DNA from: an uncultured Bacteroidales bacterium
GTDB lineage: Bacteria; Bacteroidota; Bacteroidia; Bacteroidales; Paludibacteraceae
Direction: 5' to 3'
Assembly (NCBI GenBank): GCA_945949375.1
Contig: CAMFEN010000094.1
Span: 1-5,318 of the forward strand
DNA: 5,318 bases
Both the position numbers and the translations under genes were made by a program. Each line of letters begins with the position of its first letter. Position 1 is the stretch's first letter. The notes below the pieces were generated by a model. That model was given only the letters and a program-made list of their open reading frames with translations. It had not been told where the DNA came from and did not search any database. Shown piece by piece: positions 1-5,318 of the stretch.

Positions 1-168
1 CGCGAGGTGCTGGCAAAGTACAAGCGAATAGTAGTGTGCGAACTGAACAATGGGCAATTCGCCACCATCCTCCGCGCCAAGTTCCCCGACATCACCGTGG
101 AGCAATACAACGAAATCATGGGGCAACCCTTCGCCGTAGAAAGAATAGTAAAATCAATTAGGAATTAG
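1..168 (+). CDS. korA: 2-oxoacid:ferredoxin oxidoreductase subunit alpha, C-terminal end (partial)
   Basis: Only the last 55 codons are in the window; the frame is open from base 1 and stops at TAG 166-168. The fragment contains VVCELNNGQFATIL followed by RAKFPDITVEQYNEIMGQPF, which matches the usual end of the alpha subunit of 2-oxoglutarate:ferredoxin oxidoreductases (an E-L-N-x-GQ stretch, then a QYN-x(5)-G-x-PF stretch). With the beta subunit it converts a 2-oxoacid plus CoA to acyl-CoA, CO2 and reduced ferredoxin in the cytoplasm. The stop is only 2 nt from the korB start, so the two are certainly one transcription unit and probably translationally coupled. The fragment alone cannot separate 2-oxoglutarate from other 2-oxoacid specificities; the symbol rests on the KorB partner and on what is usual in Bacteroidales. 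Confidence 0.85.
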   Translation, partial: REVLAKYKRIVVCELNNGQFATILRAKFPDITVEQYNEIMGQPFAVERIVKSIRN

Positions 169-170
169 TT

Positions 171-1205
171 ATGGAAGCAAGTCAATTCAAATCCGACCAA
201 TATGTTCGTTTCTGCCCGGGCTGCGGCGACCACGCTATCTGCATGGCGTTGCAGAAAGCCATGGCGCAGATAGGAGTGCCCACCTACGAGACCGTGGTCA
301 TCTCGGGTATCGGTTGCTCCAGCCGCATGCCGCACTACCTCAACACCTACGGCTTCAACACCATCCATGGGCGCGGCGCTGCCATCGCCACAGGCGTGAA
401 GACCGCCCACCCCGAACTGACCGTATGGCAGATGACGGGCGACGGCGACTGCCTCGCCATCGGCGGCAACCATTTCATCCATTCCCTCCGACGCAATGTG
501 GACCTGAACATCTGCCTCTTCAACAACCGCATCTACGGTCTCACCAAGGGGCAGTACTCGCCCACCTCGCCGCGCGGTTTCGTCTCGAAGTCCAGCCCCT
601 TCGGCACTGTGGAGCGTCCCTTCGTGCCTGCCGAGTTGGTGATGGGCGCACGGGGCACCTTCTTCGCCCGCACACTGGATGTGGACATGCCTACCACCGT
701 GGACTGCATGGTGCAAGCGCAGCAACACAAGGGCGCGAGCGTGATTGAGTGCCTCGTCAACTGCGTGATTTTCAACAACGGCACACACGACTGGATAGCC
801 AACCGCGACACGCGCGCAGAGCACACCATCCTCCTCCGCCACGGCGAGAAGATGCTCTTCGGCAAGGACCTCGACAAGGGGCTTGCACTCATCACGGATG
901 AAGGCGCTTTGCTGCCGCACCTCGCCGTAGTGCCTGCCGACGACCCGCGAGTGCTCACCCACGATGCTACCCTCGCTGACCCCACGCTCCATCGCATGCT
1001 CGCCCTCATGGGGCAAGAGCGCTACATGGAAGCCGGCGGCGAAGAGACGGAATCGGAGTTGCCTATCGCCCTCGGCGTGATACGCAATGTGGCAGAAGAG
1101 ACCTACGACCACGCTGTGAATCAGCAGATTGCAGACGTGCAAGCCAAATCGAAGATACACACCTTCGATGAACTCCTCGGCACACTGGAGCAATGGGAAG
1201 CGTGA
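171..1205 (+). CDS. korB: 2-oxoglutarate (2-oxoacid):ferredoxin oxidoreductase subunit beta
   Basis: Full-length thiamine-diphosphate subunit of 344 residues, the usual size for this family. It carries CPGCGDH (residues 15-21) and further cysteines C49 (GIGCSSR) and C198 (VNCVIFN). C15, C18, C49 and C198 are the expected ligands of the [4Fe-4S] cluster. The ThDP/Mg motif is GDGDCLAIGGNHFIH (90-104), closed by NN (118-119) and YGLTKGQ (122-128). HGRG (66-69) is the conserved loop ahead of it. With KorA it performs ferredoxin-linked oxidative decarboxylation of 2-oxoglutarate, or the reverse carboxylation, feeding succinyl-CoA and reduced ferredoxin to anaerobic metabolism. The ATG at 171 follows the korA stop by 2 nt and no earlier start fits. 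Its codons are rich in C-ending forms (ATC, ACC, CTC, AAC), unlike the genes to the right, which fits a highly expressed enzyme. No separate gamma or delta subunit is visible, as expected for the two-subunit type. Substrate preference is inferred. Confidence 0.93.
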   Translation: MEASQFKSDQYVRFCPGCGDHAICMALQKAMAQIGVPTYETVVISGIGCSSRMPHYLNTYGFNTIHGRGAAIATGVKTAHPELTVWQMTGDGDCLAIGGNHFIHSLRRNVDLNICLFNNRIYGLTKGQYSPTSPRGFVSKSSPFGTVERPFVPAELVMGARGTFFARTLDVDMPTTVDCMVQAQQHKGASVIECLVNCVIFNNGTHDWIANRDTRAEHTILLRHGEKMLFGKDLDKGLALITDEGALLPHLAVVPADDPRVLTHDATLADPTLHRMLALMGQERYMEAGGEETESELPIALGVIRNVAEETYDHAVNQQIADVQAKSKIHTFDELLGTLEQWEA

Positions 1206-1864
1206 AGCAGAAATACTATGTCGTTTGGCAGGGGAAGCAAACGGGGGTCTTCAGCTCGTGGGCGGAATGTGAAGCCCAAGTGAAAGGGGTTGAGGGGGCT
1301 AAATACAAGTCCTTCCCCACGCGCGCCGAAGCAGAGGCGGCTCTCGCAGGAGAGCCGCCTGTGTGGCGGAAGAAAGGTGATGGCGGAGGTGCATCTGTAT
1401 TGCGCAAGAACGATGAAGGCGGGGATTTGCTGAGCCGAGTGGCGGGGTGCAAGGTGAAGCCTGTATTGCCGGCGTTGGCGGTGGACGCAGCCTGCTCGGG
1501 AAACCCGGGGACGATGGAGTTTCGAGGCGTGATAGCAGACACAGGCACGGAGGTCTTCCACCGCGGACCATTTACGGAAGGAACGAACAACATCGGGGAG
1601 TTTCTCGCCATCGTCTTGGGGCTTGCTTACCTCAAGCAGCATAACCTGCCGTGGGTGCTCTATTCGGATAGCCGCACTGCGCTGGCGTGGCTGAAGAAGA
1701 AACATGCGCAGACGAAACTGGAATGCACACCTGCCAATCAGCCGCTGTTCGAGATGCTGCGCAAGGCGGAGCGATGGCTGGCGGAGAATAGTTATAGTAC
1801 CGTTGTCCTCAAATGGGATACGGAGGAGTGGGGCGAGATACCCGCCGACTTCGGGAGGAAATAG
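1193..1864 (+). CDS. rnhA: Viroplasmin-type ribonuclease HI
   Basis: Degrades the RNA strand of RNA:DNA hybrids (R-loops, Okazaki primers). Two domains are visible in 223 residues. An N-terminal viroplasmin (caulimovirus/RNase H1 hybrid-binding) domain covers about residues 6-50: KQKYYVVWQGKQTGVF, then a W-x-E-C segment and YKSFPTRAEAEAAL. After a Gly-rich linker (52-92), the RNase H fold covers about 93-223. Catalytic acids are D98 (AVDAACSGNPG), E136 (TNNIGEF), D159 (YSDSRTALAW) and D219 (WGEIPADFGRK). The order and the WGEIPADFGRK ending are typical of the Bacteroidetes form. The ATG at 1193 overlaps the korB end by 13 nt. A GTG at 1202 in the same frame overlaps the korB stop as GTGA and would give a 220-residue protein starting M-KQKYYVVW, close to usual family starts; the true start is unsettled. 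Either way it is coupled to korB. Codon use switches to G-rich third positions from here on. Confidence 0.93.
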   Translation: MGSVKQKYYVVWQGKQTGVFSSWAECEAQVKGVEGAKYKSFPTRAEAEAALAGEPPVWRKKGDGGGASVLRKNDEGGDLLSRVAGCKVKPVLPALAVDAACSGNPGTMEFRGVIADTGTEVFHRGPFTEGTNNIGEFLAIVLGLAYLKQHNLPWVLYSDSRTALAWLKKKHAQTKLECTPANQPLFEMLRKAERWLAENSYSTVVLKWDTEEWGEIPADFGRK

Positions 1865-1917
1865 AGGAAATGAAGGGCTGTTTTTGTCTTTTGGGGCGTA
1901 TGTTCTGAGCGAGTATA

Positions 1918-1967
1918 AAAAGTCAAAATGCTACTTATTCTGCGGAATAGGTGGCATTTTGGTTTTT
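1918..1967 (+). terminator. Intrinsic terminator of the korAB-rnhA operon
   Basis: The arms 1918-1940 and 1945-1967 pair without a gap or bulge around a 4-nt TGCG loop (1941-1944), giving a 23-bp stem. Four of the pairs are G.U in the + strand RNA (positions 1922/1963, 1923/1962, 1932/1953 and 1935/1950). These would be A.C mismatches in RNA from the other strand, so the structure favours + strand transcripts. The 3' arm ends in a run of five T (1963-1967), four or more of which pair with an upstream A-tract, as in many bidirectional terminators. It lies 54 nt after the rnhA stop, where the end of the transcript is expected. Confidence 0.8.
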
Positions 1968-1993
1968 GCTGGTTGGTCGCTTATTGATTTTAA

Positions 1994-2034
1994 GACCCTT
2001 ATTAGACCCTTACTTAACCCTTATTAGCACCTTA
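1994..2034. repeat. Short direct repeats of about 11 nt (GACCCTTATTA type)
   Basis: Four adjoining units: GACCCTTATTA (1994-2004), GACCCTTACTTA (2005-2016), ACCCTTATTA (2017-2026) and a decayed GCACCTTA (2027-2034). The spacing is 11-12 nt, close to one turn of DNA, which could suit a repeated protein-binding site. It follows the terminator by 26 nt and lies about 155 nt upstream of the murC promoter. I know of no family to which it belongs; simple slippage in AT-rich spacer is an equal explanation. Confidence 0.6.
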
Positions 2035-2189
2035 CAAAAAATAGGTGGGTAAATGTTTTGACACTTTGTGCGATGATTATAGGAAACGTATGACATATTG
2101 ACATGATTAGCTTTCGGCTTGTTTGCGAGCGTTTTTTGAGGAGGGCGGAAGAGGGTTGGTGAAATTTGTTTGCAAAATTAGTGAAAGAA

Positions 2190-2221
2190 TTTGTGTATAT
2201 CAGAAAAAAGTCGTATCTTTG
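2190..2221 (+). promoter_or_regulatory. Bacteroidetes-type housekeeping promoter for murC-ftsQ-ftsA
   Basis: TTTG (2190-2193), a 20-nt spacer, then TATCTTTG (2214-2221). This fits the consensus TTTG-N(19-21)-TAnnTTTG read by the primary sigma factor of Bacteroidetes. It is the only exact TAnnTTTG in the 440-nt gap. The start of transcription would fall near 2226-2228, leaving a leader of about 78 nt before the murC ATG. The site places murC at the head of its own transcript. Confidence 0.8.
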
Positions 2222-2293
2222 CGGGCTGATTTTTGTGGGGCTATGTATATATTTTTTAGATAAGGCTTCGGACGCGGGAGATTAAGAAAGAAA

Positions 2294-2298
2294 AAGGA
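2294..2298 (+). promoter_or_regulatory. Possible ribosome binding site of murC
   Basis: AAGGA lies 6 nt before the ATG at 2305, in an A-rich leader. Shine-Dalgarno pairing is weakly used in Bacteroidetes, so the site supports the chosen start but is not needed for it. ftsQ and ftsA have only A/T-rich sequence at this position. Confidence 0.45.
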
Positions 2299-2304
2299 TA
2301 TTAT

Positions 2305-3690
2305 ATGATAGATTATAAAGAGATACAAACGCTCTATTTCTTGGGCATCGGCGGCATCGGAATGAGTGCCTTAGCGCGCTATTTCAAGGCGCAGGGCTTC
2401 TGCGTGATGGGCTATGACCGTACGGCATCTCCTCTAACGAAGGAGTTGGAGAAGGAAGGTATAGAGGTGCACTACACGGACTGCGTGGAGAACGTGCAGC
2501 GTGTGGAGTTGACCCCGAAGCATACGCTGGTGGTGCGTACTCCTGCGGTGCACGAGGACTGCGCTATTTATCAGTACTTGCTGGGCGGTGGTTTCTCGAT
2601 ACAGAAGCGCGCGGAGGTGCTTGGCATGGTTACGAAGCAGATGCGTGCGCTGTGCGTGGCGGGTACGCATGGGAAGACGACGACGTCAACCATGCTGGCG
2701 CATATCATGTACCAGTCGGAGATAGGCGCGAACGCGTTCTTGGGGGGAATAAGCAACAACTACAACTCGAACGTGCTGATGCAGAAAGATTCGAGTTACG
2801 TGGTGGTGGAGGCAGACGAATACGACCGCTCGTTTCTGCAACTGACGCCCTATATGGCGATAGTTACCTCTGCCGACCCCGACCACCTTGACATATACGG
2901 CACGGAGGAAGCATATCTCGCTGCTTTTCAAGAGTTTACATCGCTTGTAAAGAATACGTTGCTTGTGAAGAAAGGCATTGCGTTGCAGCCGAAAGTGCAG
3001 AAAGGGGTGAAGGTGTATTCGTATAGTGCGACGGAGGCGGCAGACTTCTACGCGGACAACATCCGCGTGGGCGACGGGCATATACGCTTTGATTTCCACA
3101 CGCCGACGGAGACGATAGTGGATATGAATTTAGGCGTGCCCGTGTGGATAAACATCGAGAATGCCGTAGCGGCGATGGCAGCGGCATGGTTGAATGGCGT
3201 GCGCGTGGACGAACTGCGGCACGGGATAGCCTCGTACAGCGGTGTTTATCGGCGTTTTAATATCCACGTGAACACGCCCGAGGTGGCGTATGTGGACGAT
3301 TATGCGCACCACCCCGAGGAGATTCGCAGCGCGATAGATTCGATACGGCGTCTGTTTCCTAATAGGCATTTGATAGGTGTGTTTCAGCCTCACCTCTACT
3401 CGCGCACGCGTGATTTTGCGGAGCAGTTCGCGTCGGTGCTCTCGACGCTGGATGAGGTAGTGTTGCTGCCGATATATCCTGCGCGTGAGGAGCCTATCCC
3501 GGGTGTGTCTTCCTGCATGTTGCTGGAGCGACTTACCTGCTCGGAGCGGTGGTTAGTTACCAAAGAGGAGTTGGCGGATTTCGTGCGTCAGAAAGCGCAT
3601 GAGCAGGCTCCCGCAGTGGTTATCACGCTCGGTGCGGGGGATATAGATAGGTTGGTGGAGCCGATAGCGCAAGCGCTGAAGGATGAATGA
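2305..3690 (+). CDS. murC: UDP-N-acetylmuramate--L-alanine ligase
   Basis: Adds L-alanine to UDP-MurNAc with ATP, the first amino-acid step of peptidoglycan precursor synthesis in the cytoplasm. The 461 residues match the usual family length. The N-terminal UDP-binding Rossmann domain opens with LGIGGIGMSALARYF (13-27). The central ATPase domain has the P-loop GTHGKTTTS (120-128), the acidic EADEYDRSF (169-177), DPDHLDIYG (191-199) and the NIENAVAAMA helix (283-292). The C-terminal domain has YSGVYRRFN (311-319), DDYAHHPEEI (331-340), FQPHLYSRTRD (360-370) and GAGDID (443-448). HGKTTT and DDYAHHP together are characteristic of MurC rather than MurD/E/F; Mpl is a close relative but is not expected next to ftsQ. 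The ATG at 2305 has AAGGA 6 nt upstream and leaves the correct short lead into the glycine loop. It is the first gene after a promoter and a 440-nt gap, and murG, its usual upstream neighbour, is absent. Confidence 0.97.
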   Translation: MIDYKEIQTLYFLGIGGIGMSALARYFKAQGFCVMGYDRTASPLTKELEKEGIEVHYTDCVENVQRVELTPKHTLVVRTPAVHEDCAIYQYLLGGGFSIQKRAEVLGMVTKQMRALCVAGTHGKTTTSTMLAHIMYQSEIGANAFLGGISNNYNSNVLMQKDSSYVVVEADEYDRSFLQLTPYMAIVTSADPDHLDIYGTEEAYLAAFQEFTSLVKNTLLVKKGIALQPKVQKGVKVYSYSATEAADFYADNIRVGDGHIRFDFHTPTETIVDMNLGVPVWINIENAVAAMAAAWLNGVRVDELRHGIASYSGVYRRFNIHVNTPEVAYVDDYAHHPEEIRSAIDSIRRLFPNRHLIGVFQPHLYSRTRDFAEQFASVLSTLDEVVLLPIYPAREEPIPGVSSCMLLERLTCSERWLVTKEELADFVRQKAHEQAPAVVITLGAGDIDRLVEPIAQALKDE

Positions 3691-3747
3691 CCGCTGCGCT
3701 GAAAGACCGCTATGCTGTCCGACCGCTTGCTTTGCTCGCTGGAAGAC
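3689..3747. repeat. Degenerate GACCGCT repeats after murC
   Basis: Three successive units start with GACCGCT: 3689-3704 (GACCGCTGCGCTGAAA), 3705-3720 (GACCGCTATGCTGTCC) and 3721-3744 (GACCGCTTGC followed by TTTGCTCGCTGGAA), with a further GAC at 3745. The first overlaps the murC stop codon. Units are 16, 16 and 24 nt long and share the pattern GACCGCT-nn-GCTG. They fill the first half of the murC-ftsQ spacer. No clear hairpin forms. Role unknown; it may be a member of a spacer repeat family of the host genome. Confidence 0.55.
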
Positions 3748-3797
3748 TTATTTACCTTTCTTTGACCAAACTTTTTAATCTTTAATCCGTTATTCAA

Positions 3798-4523
3798 ATG
3801 AAATATATCATACTGAAATCGCTTGTGGTGGTGGGGTTGGTAGCCCTTTTGGCACTGGCTGTGGGGACGAGCAGAGGAAAGGATAGAGAGGAGCGGTGCA
3901 AGGAGTTGGTGTGCAAGATAGTCGATAAGGACGAGCGTTTGTACGTGAGCGAGCAGGAGTTGTTCACGCTCCTCAAACAGCATAATGCCTACCCTGTGGG
4001 TGAGTATCTGCATCGGATTAACCTGCAGCATATGGAGAATATCATCCGTCAGCATCCGATGGTGCGCACGGCAGAGTGCTACACCGCCGAGGATGGTACT
4101 GCGCGTATCCGTGTTACCCAGCGCGTGCCGTTGTTGAAGGTTGTTACCGCGGACGAAGCGTACTATATCGATACTGACCGCTGCAAGATGCCTCTGGTGG
4201 CGAGCATACGCGACACTGTGCCTGTAGCCATGGGGAAAGTGGGTTTTGAGATGGCATCGACGGTGCTTGCGGACTTCGCGGAGTGGGTGCAGGAAGATGA
4301 CTACTGGCGCGCGCGCATAGAGGCGATAGATGTGCGATTGCCTAAACAAGTGTGTATCAAGCAGAATGGGAAACAAGAAGACCTGATGATAGGCGATCTT
4401 ATGGGGTATGCGGGCAAGTTGGAGAAAGCCGAGGTTTTCTATCGCCGCACGGCAAGCATGGAGAAGCCGCGCTATCGCACGCTTGACCTACGCTATCAAG
4501 GACAGGTGGTGGCGAGAAGGTAG
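3798..4523 (+). CDS. ftsQ: Cell division protein FtsQ
   Basis: Bitopic inner-membrane divisome protein that links the early FtsZ/FtsA ring to the later septal wall enzymes; in other bacteria it binds FtsL and FtsB. The 241 residues show a short cytoplasmic start, one membrane helix (about residues 5-23, ILKSLVVVGLVALLALAVG), and a periplasmic remainder. A POTRA-like segment follows at about 45-115: LYVSEQELFTLL, then INLQHMENIIRQHPMVRTAE and RIRVTQRVPLLKV. Then comes a beta-rich region with YYIDTDRCKMPL (122-133), as in FtsQ proteins. Sequence similarity within the family is low, so the call rests on topology, these motifs and the place between murC and ftsA. Five cysteines (C34, C39, C95, C129, C186) are periplasmic, which is somewhat many; C34 and C39 sit just outside the membrane. 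The ATG at 3798 has no Shine-Dalgarno. It lies 107 nt after murC, with no good promoter of its own. Confidence 0.9.
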   Translation: MKYIILKSLVVVGLVALLALAVGTSRGKDREERCKELVCKIVDKDERLYVSEQELFTLLKQHNAYPVGEYLHRINLQHMENIIRQHPMVRTAECYTAEDGTARIRVTQRVPLLKVVTADEAYYIDTDRCKMPLVASIRDTVPVAMGKVGFEMASTVLADFAEWVQEDDYWRARIEAIDVRLPKQVCIKQNGKQEDLMIGDLMGYAGKLEKAEVFYRRTASMEKPRYRTLDLRYQGQVVARR

Positions 4524-4559
4524 GGAGGGGTACGGGGACAAGGATCAAGATACCCTTTC

Positions 4560-4680
4560 AGCAGGCGGGGACGCCTGCGTACCCGGGCATTATTTAGCAG
4601 GCGGACAAACTATGTGCGGCCTGGAGACCGCACCTCCTTGATAGCAGGCGGGGGCAGCTGCGTGCCCGGGCATTGCCGGG
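4560..4680. repeat. GC-rich palindromic repeat block between ftsQ and ftsA
   Basis: Two direct copies of a 32-nt unit lie at 4560-4591 and 4643-4674, identical at 28 of 32 positions and 83 nt apart. Both begin AGCAGGCGGGG and end CCCGGGCATT. A third partial copy (AGCAGGCGGA) starts at 4596. Several hairpins are visible: GCAGGCG/CGCCTGC around a GGGA loop (4561-4578), GTGCGG/CCGCAC with an 8-nt loop (4614-4633), and CCCGG/CCGGG (4665-4680). The block fills most of the 175-nt spacer, and no T-run follows any hairpin, so it is not a normal terminator. Repeated units with internal palindromes resemble REP or small non-autonomous elements; no coding potential or transposase is present here. Family membership is inferred and untested. 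Confidence 0.7.
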
Positions 4681-4698
4681 AATAAAAGAATAAAGACA

Positions 4699-5318
4699 AT
4701 GGCAAAGCGAGGAAATAAATATCAGAAAGCGACTGAACTGCCTTTGGTGGCGGTGGATCTGGGTAGCCATGGCGTGCGTGCTATGGCGGCGCAGCGTGTG
4801 GGAGACGGTTTGTTTCGGATATTGGGTGTAGAGGAGTGCAACGAGAAGCCGCGTGCGGTGGAGGCGGGCATAGTTCGTCAGTCGGTTGATACGGGTTTTG
4901 CCATCAACAAGGTGCTGACCCTGATGGCGAACCGTATCGCTGTGGAGGAGATACCGAGCGCGTTCTGCTCGGTAGGCGGTCATTCGATGGGCGTTGTGGA
5001 GGTGATGGCGAAGCGCGACCAAGTGCGTCGGCGCGAGATACCCGCTACCCTATTGGAGGCGCTGGAAGAGGAATGCAAGCAGAAGATAGAGAATAAGTAC
5101 CCACAGTTGGCGGTGCTGGGGATAGTGCCGAGTTTCTATGTGCTGGATGGTGTGCGGCAGGAGGAAGTGTCGGAGCGGCAGAGTGCGACTGTGCTTGAGG
5201 GGCATTACAATGCGTTCTACGGCAACAAATTGATAGACGCTAACCTGCGCAAGAGTTTTCTTCAAGCGAAGAAAGTGGTGGAGAGTGTGTTTCCTCGCCC
5301 CGATGTGTTGCTCTCTCT
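4699..5318 (+). CDS. ftsA: Cell division protein FtsA, N-terminal part (partial)
   Basis: Open from ATG 4699 to the window end, 206 complete codons. FtsA is an actin-like ATPase on the inner face of the membrane that anchors FtsZ and recruits divisome proteins. The phosphate-1 loop is VAVDLGSHGVRA (17-28). It is followed by the short AGIVRQS segment (57-63), a helix (65-80) and the start of the 1C subdomain at SVGGHSMGVVEV (91-102), with GHYNAFYGNKLI (168-179) and a helix after it. Phosphate-2, adenosine and membrane-helix motifs lie beyond the window. The first 14 residues, before the actin fold, are basic (MAKRGNKYQK). Position right after ftsQ supports FtsA over other actin-like proteins such as PilM or DnaK. 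The sequence is fairly divergent from the Bacteroidales FtsA pattern I know (usually a DLGSSKI-type loop). The start has an A-rich leader with no Shine-Dalgarno; no promoter is seen in the spacer, so it probably depends on the murC transcript. Confidence 0.88.
   Translation, partial: MAKRGNKYQKATELPLVAVDLGSHGVRAMAAQRVGDGLFRILGVEECNEKPRAVEAGIVRQSVDTGFAINKVLTLMANRIAVEEIPSAFCSVGGHSMGVVEVMAKRDQVRRREIPATLLEALEEECKQKIENKYPQLAVLGIVPSFYVLDGVRQEEVSERQSATVLEGHYNAFYGNKLIDANLRKSFLQAKKVVESVFPRPDVLLS

Larger units (their letters stand above)
1865..2304. other. Long intergenic region between rnhA and murC
   Basis: 440 bases with no credible gene: the open frames are short, lack family-like sequence and run through the terminator hairpin. 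It is more AT-rich than the flanking genes. From left to right it holds a strong terminator hairpin (1918-1967), a cluster of about 11-nt repeats (1994-2034), an AT-rich stretch with several TGACA and TGATTA words (2059-2109) to which I can assign no role, the murC promoter (2190-2221) and a leader of roughly 78 nt. A small RNA cannot be excluded, but nothing in the sequence demands one. Confidence 0.8.

Noticed and set aside
165..1193. Long 342-codon open frame on the minus strand across korB
   Set aside because: It mirrors korB almost exactly, has a His/Val/Glu-rich composition with no motifs, and is explained by the C-rich third positions of korB. KorB has clear catalytic motifs on the + strand.
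1870..1908. 12-codon frame before the terminator, a possible leader peptide
   Set aside because: It follows rather than precedes an operon, has no run of one regulatory amino acid, and no alternative hairpin that would support attenuation.
1704..2027. 107-codon + strand frame overlapping the rnhA end
   Set aside because: It is out of frame within the conserved RNase H C-terminus and then reads through the terminator hairpin; no family features.
2028..2047. Small inverted repeat CACCT/AGGTG around an A-rich loop
   Set aside because: Only 5 bp with a 10-nt loop; expected by chance in a region of this length.
2056..2109. TTGACA-like words (three TGACA, two TGATTA) suggesting an E. coli-type promoter or an operator
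   Set aside because: No -10 box at proper spacing, the host type does not use this promoter form, and the words have no regular spacing or symmetry.
3731..3760. Possible promoter before ftsQ (TTTG, 18 nt, TACCTTTC)
   Set aside because: The -7 box has a mismatch at the important final G and the spacer is shorter than the 19-21 nt usual in Bacteroidetes.
3683..3778. 31-codon frame starting at an ATG that overlaps the murC stop
   Set aside because: Its sequence is only a readout of the GACCGCT repeats; no ribosome binding site and no recognisable features.
3588..4376. 262-codon open frame on the minus strand across the murC end and ftsQ
   Set aside because: It runs through a spacer and two genes with well-supported + strand products and has no recognisable family features.
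4408..4641. 77-codon + strand frame from the ftsQ end into the repeat block
   Set aside because: Half is out-of-frame ftsQ and half is repeat DNA; no start signal or conserved sequence.

Overview
The window looks like a stretch of chromosome from a member of the Bacteroidales (phylum Bacteroidota). Three things point there: a single exact Bacteroidetes-type promoter (TTTG, 20 nt, TATCTTTG) before murC; weak or absent Shine-Dalgarno sequences at most starts; and a viroplasmin-RNase H fusion protein and FtsQ/MurC/FtsA sequences of the kind common in that group. The assignment to genus is not possible from this sequence. All genes lie on the + strand and both ends of the window cut through genes.

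Left block (1-1864): the end of korA, complete korB, and an RNase HI gene (rnhA) that overlaps korB by 13 nt. KorA and KorB together form a 2-oxoacid (probably 2-oxoglutarate):ferredoxin oxidoreductase. The block ends in a very strong hairpin terminator (1918-1967) 54 nt after the rnhA stop.

Middle gap (1865-2304): 440 bases with no credible gene. It holds the terminator, a short cluster of about 11-nt ACCCTTATTA-type repeats (1994-2034), and the promoter and leader of the right block.

Right block (2305-5318): murC, ftsQ and the first 206 codons of ftsA, the tail of a division and cell-wall (dcw) cluster. MurC makes UDP-MurNAc-L-Ala in the cytoplasm, FtsQ is a membrane-anchored divisome scaffold, and FtsA tethers FtsZ to the membrane. 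murC has its own promoter and is not preceded by murG, so the cluster appears to be split here. The spacers between murC and ftsQ (107 nt) and between ftsQ and ftsA (175 nt) are long for this cluster, and both carry repeats. The second is a GC-rich, hairpin-forming block that looks like a dispersed palindromic element.

I see no new defence system, mobile element with a transposase, CRISPR array, tRNA or rRNA. The most interesting material is non-coding: the repeat block between ftsQ and ftsA, the 11-nt repeats, and the long terminator hairpin. There is also an abrupt shift in codon choice at the korB/rnhA junction.
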